Shown here piece by piece: positions 10,301-19,845 of a DNA stretch of 64,000 bases. Origin of the DNA: Microglena sp. YARC (Eukaryota > Chlorophyta > Chlorophyceae > Chlamydomonadales > Chlamydomonadaceae); assembly GCA_022414725.1 (NCBI GenBank), contig CM039463.1, positions 74,982,466 to 75,046,465 of the forward strand, in the 5' to 3' direction. The notes under the pieces were generated by a model that saw only the letters and a program-made list of their open reading frames with translations, was not told the DNA's origin and searched no databases. A program made the translations under genes and the position numbers. The number at the start of each line of letters is the position of its first letter. The stretch's first letter is position 1.

Positions 10301-10907
10301 ACATAGCTGGAGTAGGGCCCCCCCAATCGATTGGGGGGAGCTGTGTCCATGCTACACCTCGGTTGAATGGTTTGGTTGGGGGCTGTACTATTGGTTTGGG
10401 ATACTGGTTCATCTCCTAACTCGGTATCATCATTGTCCACACCAAGACCAACCCGAGCGTTGAAGTCACCCATCACCATAACGTTGCCTTTTTCCTGGAA
10501 GTTCCCAATGATTTTACCTAGAGTGAGGAAGTGGTCCTCTATACTAATGCAGTCGTCACCATGTTTGTAGTATGAGCTGTTAGCATGTGGGATATAGCAC
10601 ACACCAATGTGTGTTCCATGTATGCGAATCCATGCCATGCCTAATTCAGGTGCCTCATGGACTAAAGTAGCATTTAGGCAAGTGCGGACATAGATAGCGA
10701 CCCCCCCATCCTTGCTCAACTTGGGGCGAGGGGCACAAGAAAGGCATTTGAAACCTGGAATGTGGGGGGTGTCTAGCTGGCCACGCACCCCTGTGTGTGA
10801 AAACAATAAAATGTTGTGTTTTCTCACCACTTTCATTGCTGCACCGCAGCTGCTTAGAACACTGAGTTGTCCTCTGATGTTCCATGCAAGGCACCTTAGT
10901 CCACTTC
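7340..10907 (-). CDS. LINE ORF2: endonuclease, reverse transcriptase, C-terminal Cys/His motif (one frameshift)
   Basis: The protein would nick target DNA and copy its RNA by target-primed reverse transcription. The first part (10907 to about 10320) has APE-type endonuclease motifs: WNIRG (10870-10884) and GDFNAR (10453-10470). A 7-base C homopolymer at 10318-10324 shifts the frame. The endonuclease then continues with SVIDYAL (about 10190-10210) and FDHMPI (about 10087-10105). The 971-codon downstream frame starts with an ATG at 10255 and carries RT motifs: NYRGLAVSNSIGKIF, AFVDFKKAYDWV, GVKQGDPLSPLLFG and YADD (8657-8668). Near the C-terminus CQMC...H...C (about 7575-7624) is the Cys/His finger common in LINEs. 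The frameshift lies in a homopolymer, so either a sequencing error or a real lesion is possible. Short plus-strand frames over this region are shadows. Confidence 0.93.
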
Positions 10908-10912
10908 ATGCA

Positions 10913-11110
10913 TCAGTCGATGAGACACCTGAGGGGGGGGGCCTTGTCCCGCACCTTCAGGAGTCCTCTATTGAACGAAACCCACTTAGAGGGGTCCCTC
11001 TTAGCTTCCAGAAACGCTGGGAGGTGTTCCTTGTGCAGCTTCAGCTCCTCAGGAGACAAGAAATCCAGAGCTGCTATTCCGCTATCCTTGAGAAACCTTC
11101 GGTTCCTCAC
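10913..11110 (-). pseudogene. Possible ORF1 remnant of the LINE
   Basis: A 65-codon frame directly upstream of the endonuclease, with charged content (FLSPEELKLHKEHLPAFLEA). It ends within a few bases of the start of the endonuclease frame, as the end of a LINE ORF1 would. No zinc knuckle or RRM is visible, so the assignment rests on position only. Confidence 0.35.
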
Positions 11111-11250
11111 AATGGAGGAAGCATCGAAGCTGATGACCTAAACCCCAAACAATTGTTTTACCGACGGGGACCCTGATTTCGTGCTAACTGTTAACAACGT
11201 TGGGCCAGTTCCTTTAGCCTATTTGGCCTACCCCTGGACTGTAACATACA
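11110..11250 (+). mobile_element. 5'-truncated LINE 3' end, right-arm partner
   Basis: Inverted counterpart of 6046-6190: CCCCAAACAATTGTTTTACC, TTAGCCTATTTGGCCTACCC, then GACTGTAACATACAG. It marks the inner end of the right arm. Confidence 0.55.
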
Positions 11251-11284
11251 GAAATGCATACACCAGCTTCCTCTACCACAGATC

Positions 11285-11490
11285 CTCCTTCACACCGTGG
11301 GAGCCCCTAGGGAGCCCCTAGGGTTACCCATTTGTTTGACCGACCGACCATCTGTCTGACCGAGACAAAGCCTGCCACGTCAGACAACAGTCTCGTAACT
11401 AAGTCGCTTCCGTTGCCACCTGTTGCTCCGTCACGATCACTCTCCGCCAATGTCTAGAGTCGCATGCGACGCTGCATATAACTTCACAAC
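11285..11490 (-). repeat. Dispersed GCGTCGC repeat, copy 2 (inverted)
   Basis: Reverse complement of the module at 5815-6015, including GAGTCGCATGCGACGC (11458-11473) and a CCGACCGACC run at 11339-11349. It is the right-arm partner of copy 1. Confidence 0.85.
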
Positions 11491-12817
11491 GCTGCCATGT
11501 ATTCTGCTTGAAGCATCATCACTTACCCCCCCCCCCCCCATACAGACACTCACACGCATACAGATCCACCCACACACACACGCTTGAAACAACAGGAGTC
11601 TGGCATCGGGATGTCCATGCAATCATTCCACGATTCATCAGGAAAAAGGAACCATATACAGATCTCCTTTGGAAATCAGGCTCTCTCATAGCCAGCATCA
11701 CAATACACTTTCAGGATACTGGACCAAGTGTACACAACCCCAGGTCCACTGTACCAGCCAGGTGTTGCTTCACATACATATCTGCATGCCACGGTGACTA
11801 TAGCTAGCTCCGGCTTACGCTATGGTGTCCTTAACTTCATGTCCTGTGAGTAACGGTATTACACGGATGTAACAATTTCAATTTCAATATCTGCATGCCA
11901 ATGTTGCACATGCCCCGGCGTGAATAGTGCCTCAACTAATATTATATCTCCCTTTATTTCTAGTAGCAAATACCAAGGAAATTCCACAATGAAGTGGGTC
12001 AAGGAATATTATTGTAGTCCGCTGTAGTCCAACTCATTTAATTCATGTACACACATGAAAACACTGGAGCTTCCGAACTACACAATTCCATATAATTACT
12101 TGTGTACGGTAAGCAACACAGTAAATGTATGACTGTCATCATCCACAACAAAGGTTGAACCAGACAGCTAGAGAGTTCTTTAATGATGTGATGGTGTGTG
12201 ATGCTGGGTATGAGAGAGCCTGAGCGGAAATTCCATTTGTCTCTATAGTTTAGCCCTGTCAATGTTCTTTTTGCGTCGCCAGTTCTAATCTCAAACGGCG
12301 TAGGATGCGGGACAGTGGTACAATGCCCATGCACACCTAACGCTTGCAGCCAGCAGCTCATGCACTCCCATGCAGTCCATTTGCTCCCATGCACTCCACA
12401 CACATCATCACACTCCTTAACAAAGGTAAGAGCAACACCAGTCGGCTTTGCTATCCAGCAAAGCAATAACAACTCAGCGCAACACAAAAGTGCAACTCAA
12501 CAGCTAGTTGGCCTGCCTAAAGCCACCATTAGCTTTCACAACAACAAATACTGCTTCACAGTTATTTTGGCACGCAAATACTCAACATCGTTATTAGTCA
12601 CCTTATTGTTAAACTGGTATCTATCAAAAGACTACACAATCGGATCACCATTCATCAAGAAACATGTGATCTGATACCGAACAGCGGGAATCAGATTCTT
12701 TATAAATACAGCCTCGAAGAACTCTTCCACAGTAATAGAGGTAATGGTAATGATAACGCCTGGTGGGGCGTGGTGTTAAAGGAGCCCATCGTACGCGGGT
12801 GGGGAGCGGTCTCCTAC
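11491..12817. other. Right-arm non-coding sequence
   Basis: Aligns inversely in blocks with 5800-4580: poly(C) at 11526-11539, AGGCTCTCTCATAGCCAGCA (about 11676), CCAAGGAAATTCCACAATG (about 11972) and CATCAAGAAACATGTGATC (about 12654). No gene recognised. It contains one unit of the CATGCACTCCCATGCAGTCC minisatellite at about 12360-12400. Confidence 0.55.
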
Positions 12818-12930
12818 CTCTACTGGACAAGCTACCATCGTGGTTGACGACGACCTGCAACGCCAAGAGCGACCGAAGGGGGAGTCGAACCCCTGACTCT
12901 TCTTCTTCAAGTGATCTGGTCTACCACTAG
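12818..12930 (-). mobile_element. tRNA-derived SINE, copy 2
   Basis: Shares with the 1556-1662 copy the body (CTGGACAAGCTACCATCG, GCAACGCCAAGAGCGACC) and, on the minus strand, box B GGTTCGACTCC and the box A-like TAGTGGTAGACC. No target-site duplication could be seen, so its limits are those of the shared sequence. It is specific to the right arm. Confidence 0.7.
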
Positions 12931-13079
12931 ACAATTGCATCACTGAAAGGGGCTCCTTCCACAGTACAATACCTTCCGTACTTTGTAGTTCTTAGTTCAT
13001 GCCTCAAATTGTAGAATTTGGCCTGAGAATCGATCATTTCTGAGAATTCTGGGAATTGTCAATTTTTGTGCCTGAAAAG

Positions 13080-13600
13080 TTTAGGTAGGGACGGACAACG
13101 GGGTAACAATGGGGGCTCCCACCCACTTGAAGAGGTGGCTCAGCCAAAAAAACAGACCAAACTAGTAGCAACATTTGAAGCCCAGGTTGCTGGTGGAGCA
13201 CACGGTGACGATAGACCCAACCAACTACTAGGATTCCTACTACCGCCTTTGATAGATAGGTCATGCCCTCAAACCAGTCCAAGCCAGCCTAGTAGTATGG
13301 TAACCCTAGGATGTAGGTGGAGCAAACGGTGACGATAGACCCAACCAACTACTAGTTATCCTACTACCGCCTTTGCTGGATAGGCCATGCCCTCAAACCA
13401 CACCAAGCCAGCCTAGTAGCAACCCTAGGATGTAGGTGGAGAACACGGTGTCAGTGGACCAACTACTAGTGTTTCTAGCATATATCTCAGATGTATCATG
13501 CACTCAAACCATACCAAGCCAGCCTAGTAGTAACCCTAGGATGTAGGTGGAGCACACGTTAGGGTGTCAATGGATCCAACCAACTACTAGGAGGACTAGG
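13080..13600. repeat. Tandem repeat of about 118 bp, four units
   Basis: Units carry CCAACTACTAG, CCTACTACCGCCTTTG, CATGCCCTCAAACCA, AAGCCAGCCTAGTAG and ACCCTAGGATGTAGGTGGAG. The array is absent from the left arm, so it arose or inserted after the duplication. No coding function visible. Confidence 0.8.
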
Positions 13601-13605
13601 TAGAG

Positions 13606-13700
13606 CTTGCAGTATGTTCCAGTCCATGGGTACGCCAAATAGGCAAAAGGGACTTGCGCACCGTGATAGGAGGGGCTTAAAAATCAAATCAAGTCAGATC
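13606..13700 (-). mobile_element. Diverged LINE 3'-end fragment
   Basis: Minus strand matches the GCCTATTTGGC(C/G)TACCC and GGACTGGAACATAC parts of the copies at 6046 and 6976, with extra substitutions. The plus-strand 3' side ends in a degenerate AATCAAATCAAGTCAGATC run. Confidence 0.5.
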
Positions 13701-13944
13701 AAGTACTATTCGGGGCACTTATGCTGGAAACACCCTGTACCTCATCCTCTCCGCAGCGTTTTTCTTTTCAGCCCAAATCAGCAGCTTCTAGGCAGCTCCC
13801 CTGACTGGCTATCCAGCCAAAGCTAATACAACCTAGTGTGTCCGGAAGCTGACAGATCCGCTGGCCAGAACTGCCGAAATCTTCGAGCTTAACACAGTGG
13901 CTGGCTCAGGGAGTTGCCTAGAAGCTGCTGCTCGTAGCTGAAAT

Positions 13945-14030
13945 AGTATGCTCCACCGATTCATACTCAGTCCTCACCTTCCTTCTCCTTACTATCCTCC
14001 TCCTTCTCATCTTCCCCCTCCTCCTCTTAT

Positions 14031-14065
<35 letters not shown>

Positions 14066-14200
14066 CTCCCTCCCCCCCTCTTCAACTACCTGGTCTCCAT
14101 CCTCATTATCATTCCCTTACAGCTCCAGTGCAATTCCAGCCTGGTTCAAAGCGGCCTTGTCAGCGGTTAATGACAGAGGAGGAAGAGCTAACGCTGACAA
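13945..14200 (-). pseudogene. Duplicated acidic tail of LRR exon 4 with poly(C) expansion
   Basis: On the minus strand this resembles the end of exon 4 (coding for a ...AALDQAGIALEL...-like stretch and the acidic tail). The GAG/GAA-rich tail region has become a 31-base pure poly(C) run on the plus strand (14032-14062) and the frame is destroyed. It parallels the second tail copy in the left arm (4118-4213). Confidence 0.6.
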
Positions 14201-14204
14201 AATC

Positions 14205-14345
14205 CCCTGTTCAGAAACATTGAAGCCTGACACGTCAGCCAACTGTCTCTTAAGTCATAACTAACAGGCTTCGGTTGGCTCCATTTCCGTTGCCAACACA
14301 CTCCGCCAATTTTCCGCGTCGCTTGCGATGCTGCATAGGACTTGT
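14205..14345 (-). repeat. Dispersed GCGTCGC repeat, partial copy 3
   Basis: GAAGCCTGACACGTCAGCCA, CCGTTGCCAAC and CCGCGTCGCTTGCGATGC match the module at 5815-6015 in reverse, with the tetranucleotide end missing. Confidence 0.75.
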
Positions 14346-14687
14346 TCCTTTTCAGCTAAAATCAGGAGCTTCTAGGCAGCTCCCATGACTGGCTGTTCAG
14401 CTGGCTATTCAGCTAATGCAACATAGTGTGCCTGGAAGCTGACCTAATCTGCTGGCCAGAACTGCCGAATTTTGGGGGCTTAGCCCAGTGGCTGGCTCAG
14501 GGAGCTGCCTAGAAGCTGCTGCTCTTAGCTGAAAAGGAAAACTATGCTTCACTGGTTCATACTCAGTCCGCGCCTTCATCCATACCATTACTAAAGCCCT
14601 TATATTTGAATATTGAAACCGGTAGCCACCCTGAAGGTGTATGGTTTCATCTCAGAGGGGACGGAAGGACAGACAGGCAGTCTACAG
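14346..14687. other. Downstream region of the intact LRR gene
   Basis: Inverted match to 4207-4500 of the left arm: AGTGGCTGGCTCAGGGAGCT, and ACCGGTAGCCACCCTGAAGG just after the stop codon. It probably includes the 3' UTR. No independent gene seen. Confidence 0.5.
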
Positions 14688-17600
14688 CTAAATGCTGACA
14701 TCCTCCTCATCTGCCTCCTCCTCACTGTCATCCTCCACCTCTGCATCCCTCCACCCCTCTTCAACTACTCTTTCTCCGCCCTCATTATCATCCCCTGTCA
14801 GCTCCAGTGCAATACCAGCCTGGTCCAAAGCGGCTCTGGAGCCTGCAACCATCTTGCAGCTGGAAACGCAGAGGGTGCTAAGATGCAAAAGGTGTTGAGC
14901 TATTGACTGAACGGCTTCCTTGTCCACGATGAAAGCTGCCAGATATAGATGCTCCAAGGTTGCAGCAAGCGGGGCCAACGCGTCTCCCACTTGGGGATCC
15001 AACCTTCGCCTCTGGCTGCCGCCCGCCCCATACCCTCTGTTGTCTAAGCGCAGCTGTTTCAAACCACACTGCTGCAGTGCTAGAGAGACTGACTGCAAGG
15101 CAGTGCTGATGCCATGGCCACTGCTAGGTATGGCAGTTATGTTAAGCAACAAAACATCATTATACCTGACACCCCTCATGTCCCCCTTGCAAACATGGCA
15201 AATCTTACGCAGGCTGGAGCTGCCACCAATGAGTCTGTAAAGCTGTTCTAGTGGAACACCAGAATCCTCAATTCGAGTCGATATATGCTTCAAGACAGGA
15301 AGATGATGCTGTCTGGTAAGCTCTATGTCACCTCCTAGTTCAAGCCGTGTGAGGTTGGATAGGCCAGCAAGAGCCTCAGCATCAGAATCCTGCATGATAG
15401 GAGGAGGCCAGTTTTTTGTTTTCAAATCTGCAAGTGGGTTTTTCTAGCTTAATGGTTTTAGGCCTCCTGCAGGGACAGCGTTTTAGTGCTTTTATAGCTT
15501 TTATAGCCTTTTATAGCTTTTCAGGGCCATGTACAACTTAGGCCAGCAAGAGCCTCAGCATCAGAATTCTGCATGATAGGAGGTGGTCAATTTATTTTCA
15601 AATCTGAAAGTGGGTTTTTCTAGCTTAAATATTTTAGGCCTCCTCCAGGGACAGCGTTTTAGTGCTTTCTGTACCTTATATAGCCTTAAGTAGCTTTTCA
15701 GGGCCATGCACAACTAAGGCCAGTAAGAGCCTCAGCATCAGAATTCTGCATGACAGGAGGAGGCCAGTTTTTTGTTTTCAAATCTGAAAATGGGTTTTAT
15801 AGCTTTATGGTTTTAGGGCTCCTGCAGGGACAGCATATTAGTCCTTTTTTTTAGCTTTTAATAGCTTTTATAGGCTTTTATAGTTTCTCAGGGCCATGTA
15901 CAACTTTTGGTTTCCATTTTTATAGCGAGAATGTGGCCAAAACGGGATCAAAACTAGCGATCGCTACATATAGTTAGGGATAGGCAATATGATATCATAT
16001 GATATCATGTCATCATATGATATCATATGATGCCGGCGGTCCGACTAGGTAACTTTGGCCTAGGGCATCATATCATATGATATTAGATCATATGATTTTT
16101 GTATGATATCATATGATATCATACTCGTCTTTGGTCAACATCATATGATTTGCCGTTCCCTACATATAGTTTGAAATAAGCCCTGTAGGAGGCTGCATGA
16201 GTCAGATCTACCAATAGTGCATGGCAGTGGGTGCAGATGCAAGATTAGGGAACGGCAGTTTGATATTATGTCATCATATGATATCATGTGATGACGGCGG
16301 TCTCACTCAGAACATCCCCACCACCTGTCTTCCCCTCTACCAAGTCCACAACACCCCAGCACCTCCCGGCCCCCCCGGGCCACCCTCCCCATCCCCAAAC
16401 GACACCCCACTGCCTCGAAGCATATCATTCACCACTATTTCATTTTTTGCGGGAGCCCCCATGTTTACCCATTTGTCCGTCTGTCCGACCGACTGACCGA
16501 CCGACCAACCGATCGACCGAAAAATTGAAGCCTGACACGTCAGCCAACTAACTGGCTTAGGTCAGCTCCAGTCCGTTGCCACCTTGTTCCGTTGCCAACG
16601 CACTCCACCAATTTTCCGCGTCGCTTGCAACGCTGCATAAGACTTGTTGGGCTACGCGTAGCAGCTTGTAGATAGCTCCTTTCCGGCTTTCCCCCACCCT
16701 TGGGCCACACCTGAAGCTGTCTAGCGTGTCTTCAAGATGTCATGATGGGCATTTCAATGCAGCTGGCAGCTTTGGGCTTGACCCAGTGTCTAGCTAATGG
16801 AGCTGGTAGGAAGCTATCCTATGTAGCAAAAAAAGAAACAGTGCGCACCTGTAAATCAAGATCCCACAAGGACAAGGCCTGAAGCTGTGGGAGCAAGCGC
16901 AACACAGCTGCAAGATCGCCTCGTTGATGGACTTCCACGCTTAGAGCTAGGCAAAGGAGAGCAGCCGGCCTCATGTCCTCTACACTCACCAGTGCGGAGC
17001 TCCAACAGAAATTACCGTCTTGCGCTCCCAATGAATTCAAAATTTCCAGCTTGGTCAATCCAGGCATCGATAAAAGCGGCAGGATGGGGACACTCACGTT
17101 TAAAGCGGTGTCTTCGATCACGAGGGAGCGCAACTGCATGATGGGTCATATATGGTATGTATGGTGTGTACACGCACATGCAAGTCAAGTCAGTGATAAC
17201 AAGTTCTATGCAGCGTCGCCTGCGACGCTAAAAAATGGCGGAGAGTGATCGCGACAGAGCGACAGGTGGCAACGGAAGCGAGTTAGTTACGAGACAATTG
17301 GCTGACGTGTCAGGCTTTGTTACGGTCAGATGGATGGATGGATGGATGGATGGACGGACAGACAAATGGGTAACACTGGGGGCTCCTGCCCCCCAGAAGG
17401 GGGGGCTCCGCCAAAACAAGGGGTTGTCAGAGACTTGCAAACACGCAGACAAGACATTCAGGATCATAACGTGTAGACGCCCAAATTTACTTGTGAAGTA
17501 AAGTAGATAAAGTAGACAACTTTGTTTGAGTAACCTATGTACATGCTACATATTATTTTACTTGTTCTATATACAACCTCCAGCAAAGTCTGTAAAGAAG

Positions 17601-18966
17601 TGAGCATGTAAGTAAGCATTTACAGACTATTTACAATCGGCGCATTTTAGCAACGGTTCTACCGTACCTCGACAGTGTTTTAAAGGTCTGTAACCAAAGT
17701 CTGTAAACAGAGCGGAGTTGAATGTTTACAGAGCGTTGACAGACTTTGACCTCTGTAAACCCACTGTAAACTCTCTTCACCGGAGTCGGTAAAGGGCCCG
17801 GATATTGATAGTGTATATCATAGCCTCACCTGCGTCAAGCATACCGTTGACTAATATTATTATTGTGTCACAACATAGCCGACCCCTATACATACTACAT
17901 ATTGCCTACATACTTGTTCTATATCATTGCCCCACCTGCTTCAAGCATGCCAGGCTGTCCATTGCCTCAGTACATCTGATATAGCAGCCCTCCATCTTCA
18001 GCGATGCCAGGTTGGGGCAGTCAGCTAGGCTGAGGAAGATAGGCCCATATAGACCATCCAAGCTGTTCAAGTCTAACGTCACTAGCGTCTGCCTGAGGGA
18101 TAAGGGAAGGGAGTGGAGAGCCATACCAACCAGGACTTCAAGGCCAACAATGCACAGCTTTCTTATGTTGACACTTGACGGGCTGTATGCTCTGAACAGC
18201 CGTACCATATCATTCCCTGTAGCATCATTTGCACAGGTCAACATGGGGCATCCACAGTAAAGGGTAAGGGTCTCAATCTGCAGGCATTGGAAATTGATCC
18301 ACAGTTGGCTTGGCTACATTTATGGGTGAGGGTCTTAATCAGCAGGCATTGCAGAATGATCCACAGTTGGCTTGGCTACATGTAAGGGTGGGGGCAGTTT
18401 TGTTTTGGTAGTTGTGAAAGGATTCTCACCCAGGAGGTGGGTGTCCCTACACAAACCAGCGACACCAAGGATTCAGTTTGAATGGTGTTGCCACTCCTAC
18501 AAAAGAGTAGGCACACTTACGATCAATGGATTATATTAACCCTCGACCAAACGAACATTCACATATTGCAGCGACTCCCATGCAAATACAATTGAGTTGT
18601 TAGTGTGGTGCAAGCCATTCACCAAGATGCTAACACAGTAACACAGTATTATTGTGACATAGTTAGTAGAAGTCAGCCCCTAAAATAAGACAGATGCAAC
18701 ACCAGACTGCGTGTTTACGAGATCTATACCTGTGAGAACTTCGTCAGTTGATTCTGTAGTGACGGTAGGTGACTTGGCCCCGCTGGGATTCTGATCTCTT
18801 GGCTTGTTATGCAAGCATCTGCTCGATCGCGCATATCCTTACTGAGGATGCGGACATTCTTGATGTCTTTGGAGGACAGGAAAGGCCACAGGCAGAAGTT
18901 GAAGATGACTACTGGCAAGGACTGGAAGCTCGCTCCAGTCCCCCCTGGACGCCCACGAGGCGGCAT
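14688..18966 (-). CDS. F-box-like leucine-rich-repeat protein, four exons (intact right-arm copy)
   Basis: Model: exon 1 18966-18730, exon 2 18277-17936, exon 3 17133-16849, exon 4 15389-14688. All junctions are GT-AG (donors GTATAG, GTGGGG, GTGCGC; acceptors CTGCAG, ATGCAG, ATGCAG) and all three introns are phase 0. This gives one frame of 521 codons. Exon 1 has a short basic/Gly lead, then an F-box-like stretch (SLPVVIFNFCLWPFLSSKD through ISKDMRDRADACI-like spacing). Exons 2-4 show irregular LRRs: LVTLDLNSL, CPNLASLKMEGC, MPGLTKLEIL, LSNLTRLELGG, LEHLYLAAF, LSTLCVSSC. The C-terminus is strongly acidic. By family knowledge such proteins often act as SCF ubiquitin-ligase substrate receptors, but the F-box match is weak. 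The ATG at 18966 is the first in frame; an upstream exon spliced at about 19022 is possible. The inverted copy at 260-4041 is broken. Confidence 0.75.
15400..15960. repeat. Acceptor-containing minisatellite in intron 3
   Basis: About three decayed units of roughly 180 bp. Each carries CAGCATCAGAATTCTGCATG (on the minus strand a decoy of the exon-4 acceptor and first codons), a GTTTTTCTAGCTT segment, GGCCTCC(T/A)GCAGGGACAG and TTTTATAGC(C/T)TTTTATAG clusters. The left-arm equivalent is 2990-3333. Confidence 0.8.
15975..16161. mobile_element. MITE, 187 bp, present only in the right arm
   Basis: Begins AGGGATAGGCAATATGAT and ends ATCATATGATTTGCCGTTCCCT in inverted relation, and is filled with ATCATATGAT palindromes. 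It is flanked by a perfect 10-bp direct repeat ACATATAGTT (15965-15974 and 16162-16171). The left arm at about 2930 has the corresponding CTATATGTAGCGATCGCTAG without the element. It sits inside intron 3 of the LRR gene. Confidence 0.85.
16440..16640 (-). repeat. Dispersed GCGTCGC repeat, copy 4
   Basis: Reverse-oriented module with CCCATGTTTACCCATTTGTC, a CCGACCGACTGACCGACC run, GAAGCCTGACACGTCAGCC and TTTTCCGCGTCGCTTGC. It lies in intron 3 of the LRR gene. Confidence 0.8.
17205..17420 (+). repeat. Dispersed GCGTCGC repeat, copy 5
   Basis: TTCTATGCAGCGTCGCCTGC, GAGAGTGATCGCGACAGAGC, GACAGGTGGCAACGGAAGC, TTGGCTGACGTGTCAGGC, then a (GATG)n run and GGGTAACACTGGGGGCTCC. It lies in intron 2 of the LRR gene and has no counterpart in the left arm. 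Confidence 0.85.
17580..17830. repeat. GTCTGTAAA-motif cluster in intron 2
   Basis: GTCTGTAAA and its complement TTTACAGAC recur about eight times in both orientations (17590, 17625, 17690, 17705, 17735, 17755 and others). The left arm lacks this block, so it is another arm-specific insertion with hairpin potential. Confidence 0.6.
18270..18395. repeat. 62-bp acceptor repeat, right arm
   Basis: About two units related to 1-248: GGCATTG, GATCCACAGTTGGCTTGGCT and ACATGTAAGGGTG. The unit nearest the gene supplies the working exon-2 acceptor (exon from 18277). Confidence 0.75.
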
Positions 18967-19845
18967 GCTACTTGGTAGGGCTGTGTTGGTGGCTGTGTGG
19001 GAGTAGGCACTCAACAGACCTGCATGTAAGGGCCAGATTCACACATTTTATGTCAGCTTTCCTATGAAATACTAAGAAATTAAACACAGCTCCATACAGG
19101 CTCCTTACATGATGTATGTTCAGTAGAGATGGGTGGGGGTAGGCCAAAGCCAAAAGCATGAGCCCAATATAGCTTCAGAACAAACAAGATTGACAATGTA
19201 GTACAAGGTTGTGTGAGATAGGGTTAAGGGGTTAACTTGCCAAAGAGCAGCATCGATCGATTACCCATCGACCCTCCGTGCTGATTGAACGCACCTTGAG
19301 CAGGCTAGGAGGCGCGAAATGGCGGCGCCTTGGTGAGGTAACCGAACTAGGTAACGAAACTTTGCACCTACCTCCTCCTGGGATTTGCCTCCTCCTGGGA
19401 TTTGCCTCGGGATTTGCCTCGGAGTCTTGGTTTTTGAGATATCACATGTCCGATGTCCGGTACACAATTGTGCCACGCTGGACGTTTCAACATCCCACGT
19501 GGGCCCACGTCACCACCAAAACCCAGCCAAGTCCAGGCGAAGTCCAACGAACCCGCCTAAACCCAAACTCCAAAATCTCCAGTGCGGATAGGCCCAGGGG
19601 ATAGGCCCTGGGTTGCTTGGCCGCTCGGTCGTTGAGCTCGAAGATACGCTAAGGATACGATGGGGGCGAGAATAGAGGACGGTACCAAATGGTATCGAGA
19701 CTCGCTTGTGTTTGAGTGCACTCTGCGAATATCGATTTATATCTGTATATCTTACTTTTTACAAAAGCATTTTACAAAGGGATTTTACAAGGATGCCGAA
19801 AATTCAAATTTACAAAAAGCGGTCCTTCGATCCTCTGTCGTAGTG
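18967..19845. other. Upstream of the LRR gene, no recognised gene
   Basis: Candidate promoter and 5' region of the minus-strand LRR gene. 19300-19640 is relatively GC-rich, with a short GGGATTTGCCTC tandem (19378-19415). No protein feature recognised. Confidence 0.4.

Larger units (their letters stand above)
7057..11110 (-). mobile_element. Non-LTR retrotransposon (LINE, APE endonuclease plus RT)
   Basis: The element runs on the minus strand. Remnants of an upstream ORF lie at 11110-10913, a long ORF2 at about 10907-7340, then a 3' UTR of about 255 bp and a (TAATG)n tail on the minus strand (plus strand 7057-7083). It occupies the spacer of the inverted duplication. The 5' end is not sharply defined: sequence beyond about 11110 is another LINE 3'-end fragment that belongs to the duplicated arm. 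ORF2 has a single 1-base frameshift, so it is a young or nearly intact copy. Confidence 0.9.

Noticed and set aside
7776..10570. Plus-strand frames over the LINE
   Set aside because: They are antisense shadows of the endonuclease/RT frame.
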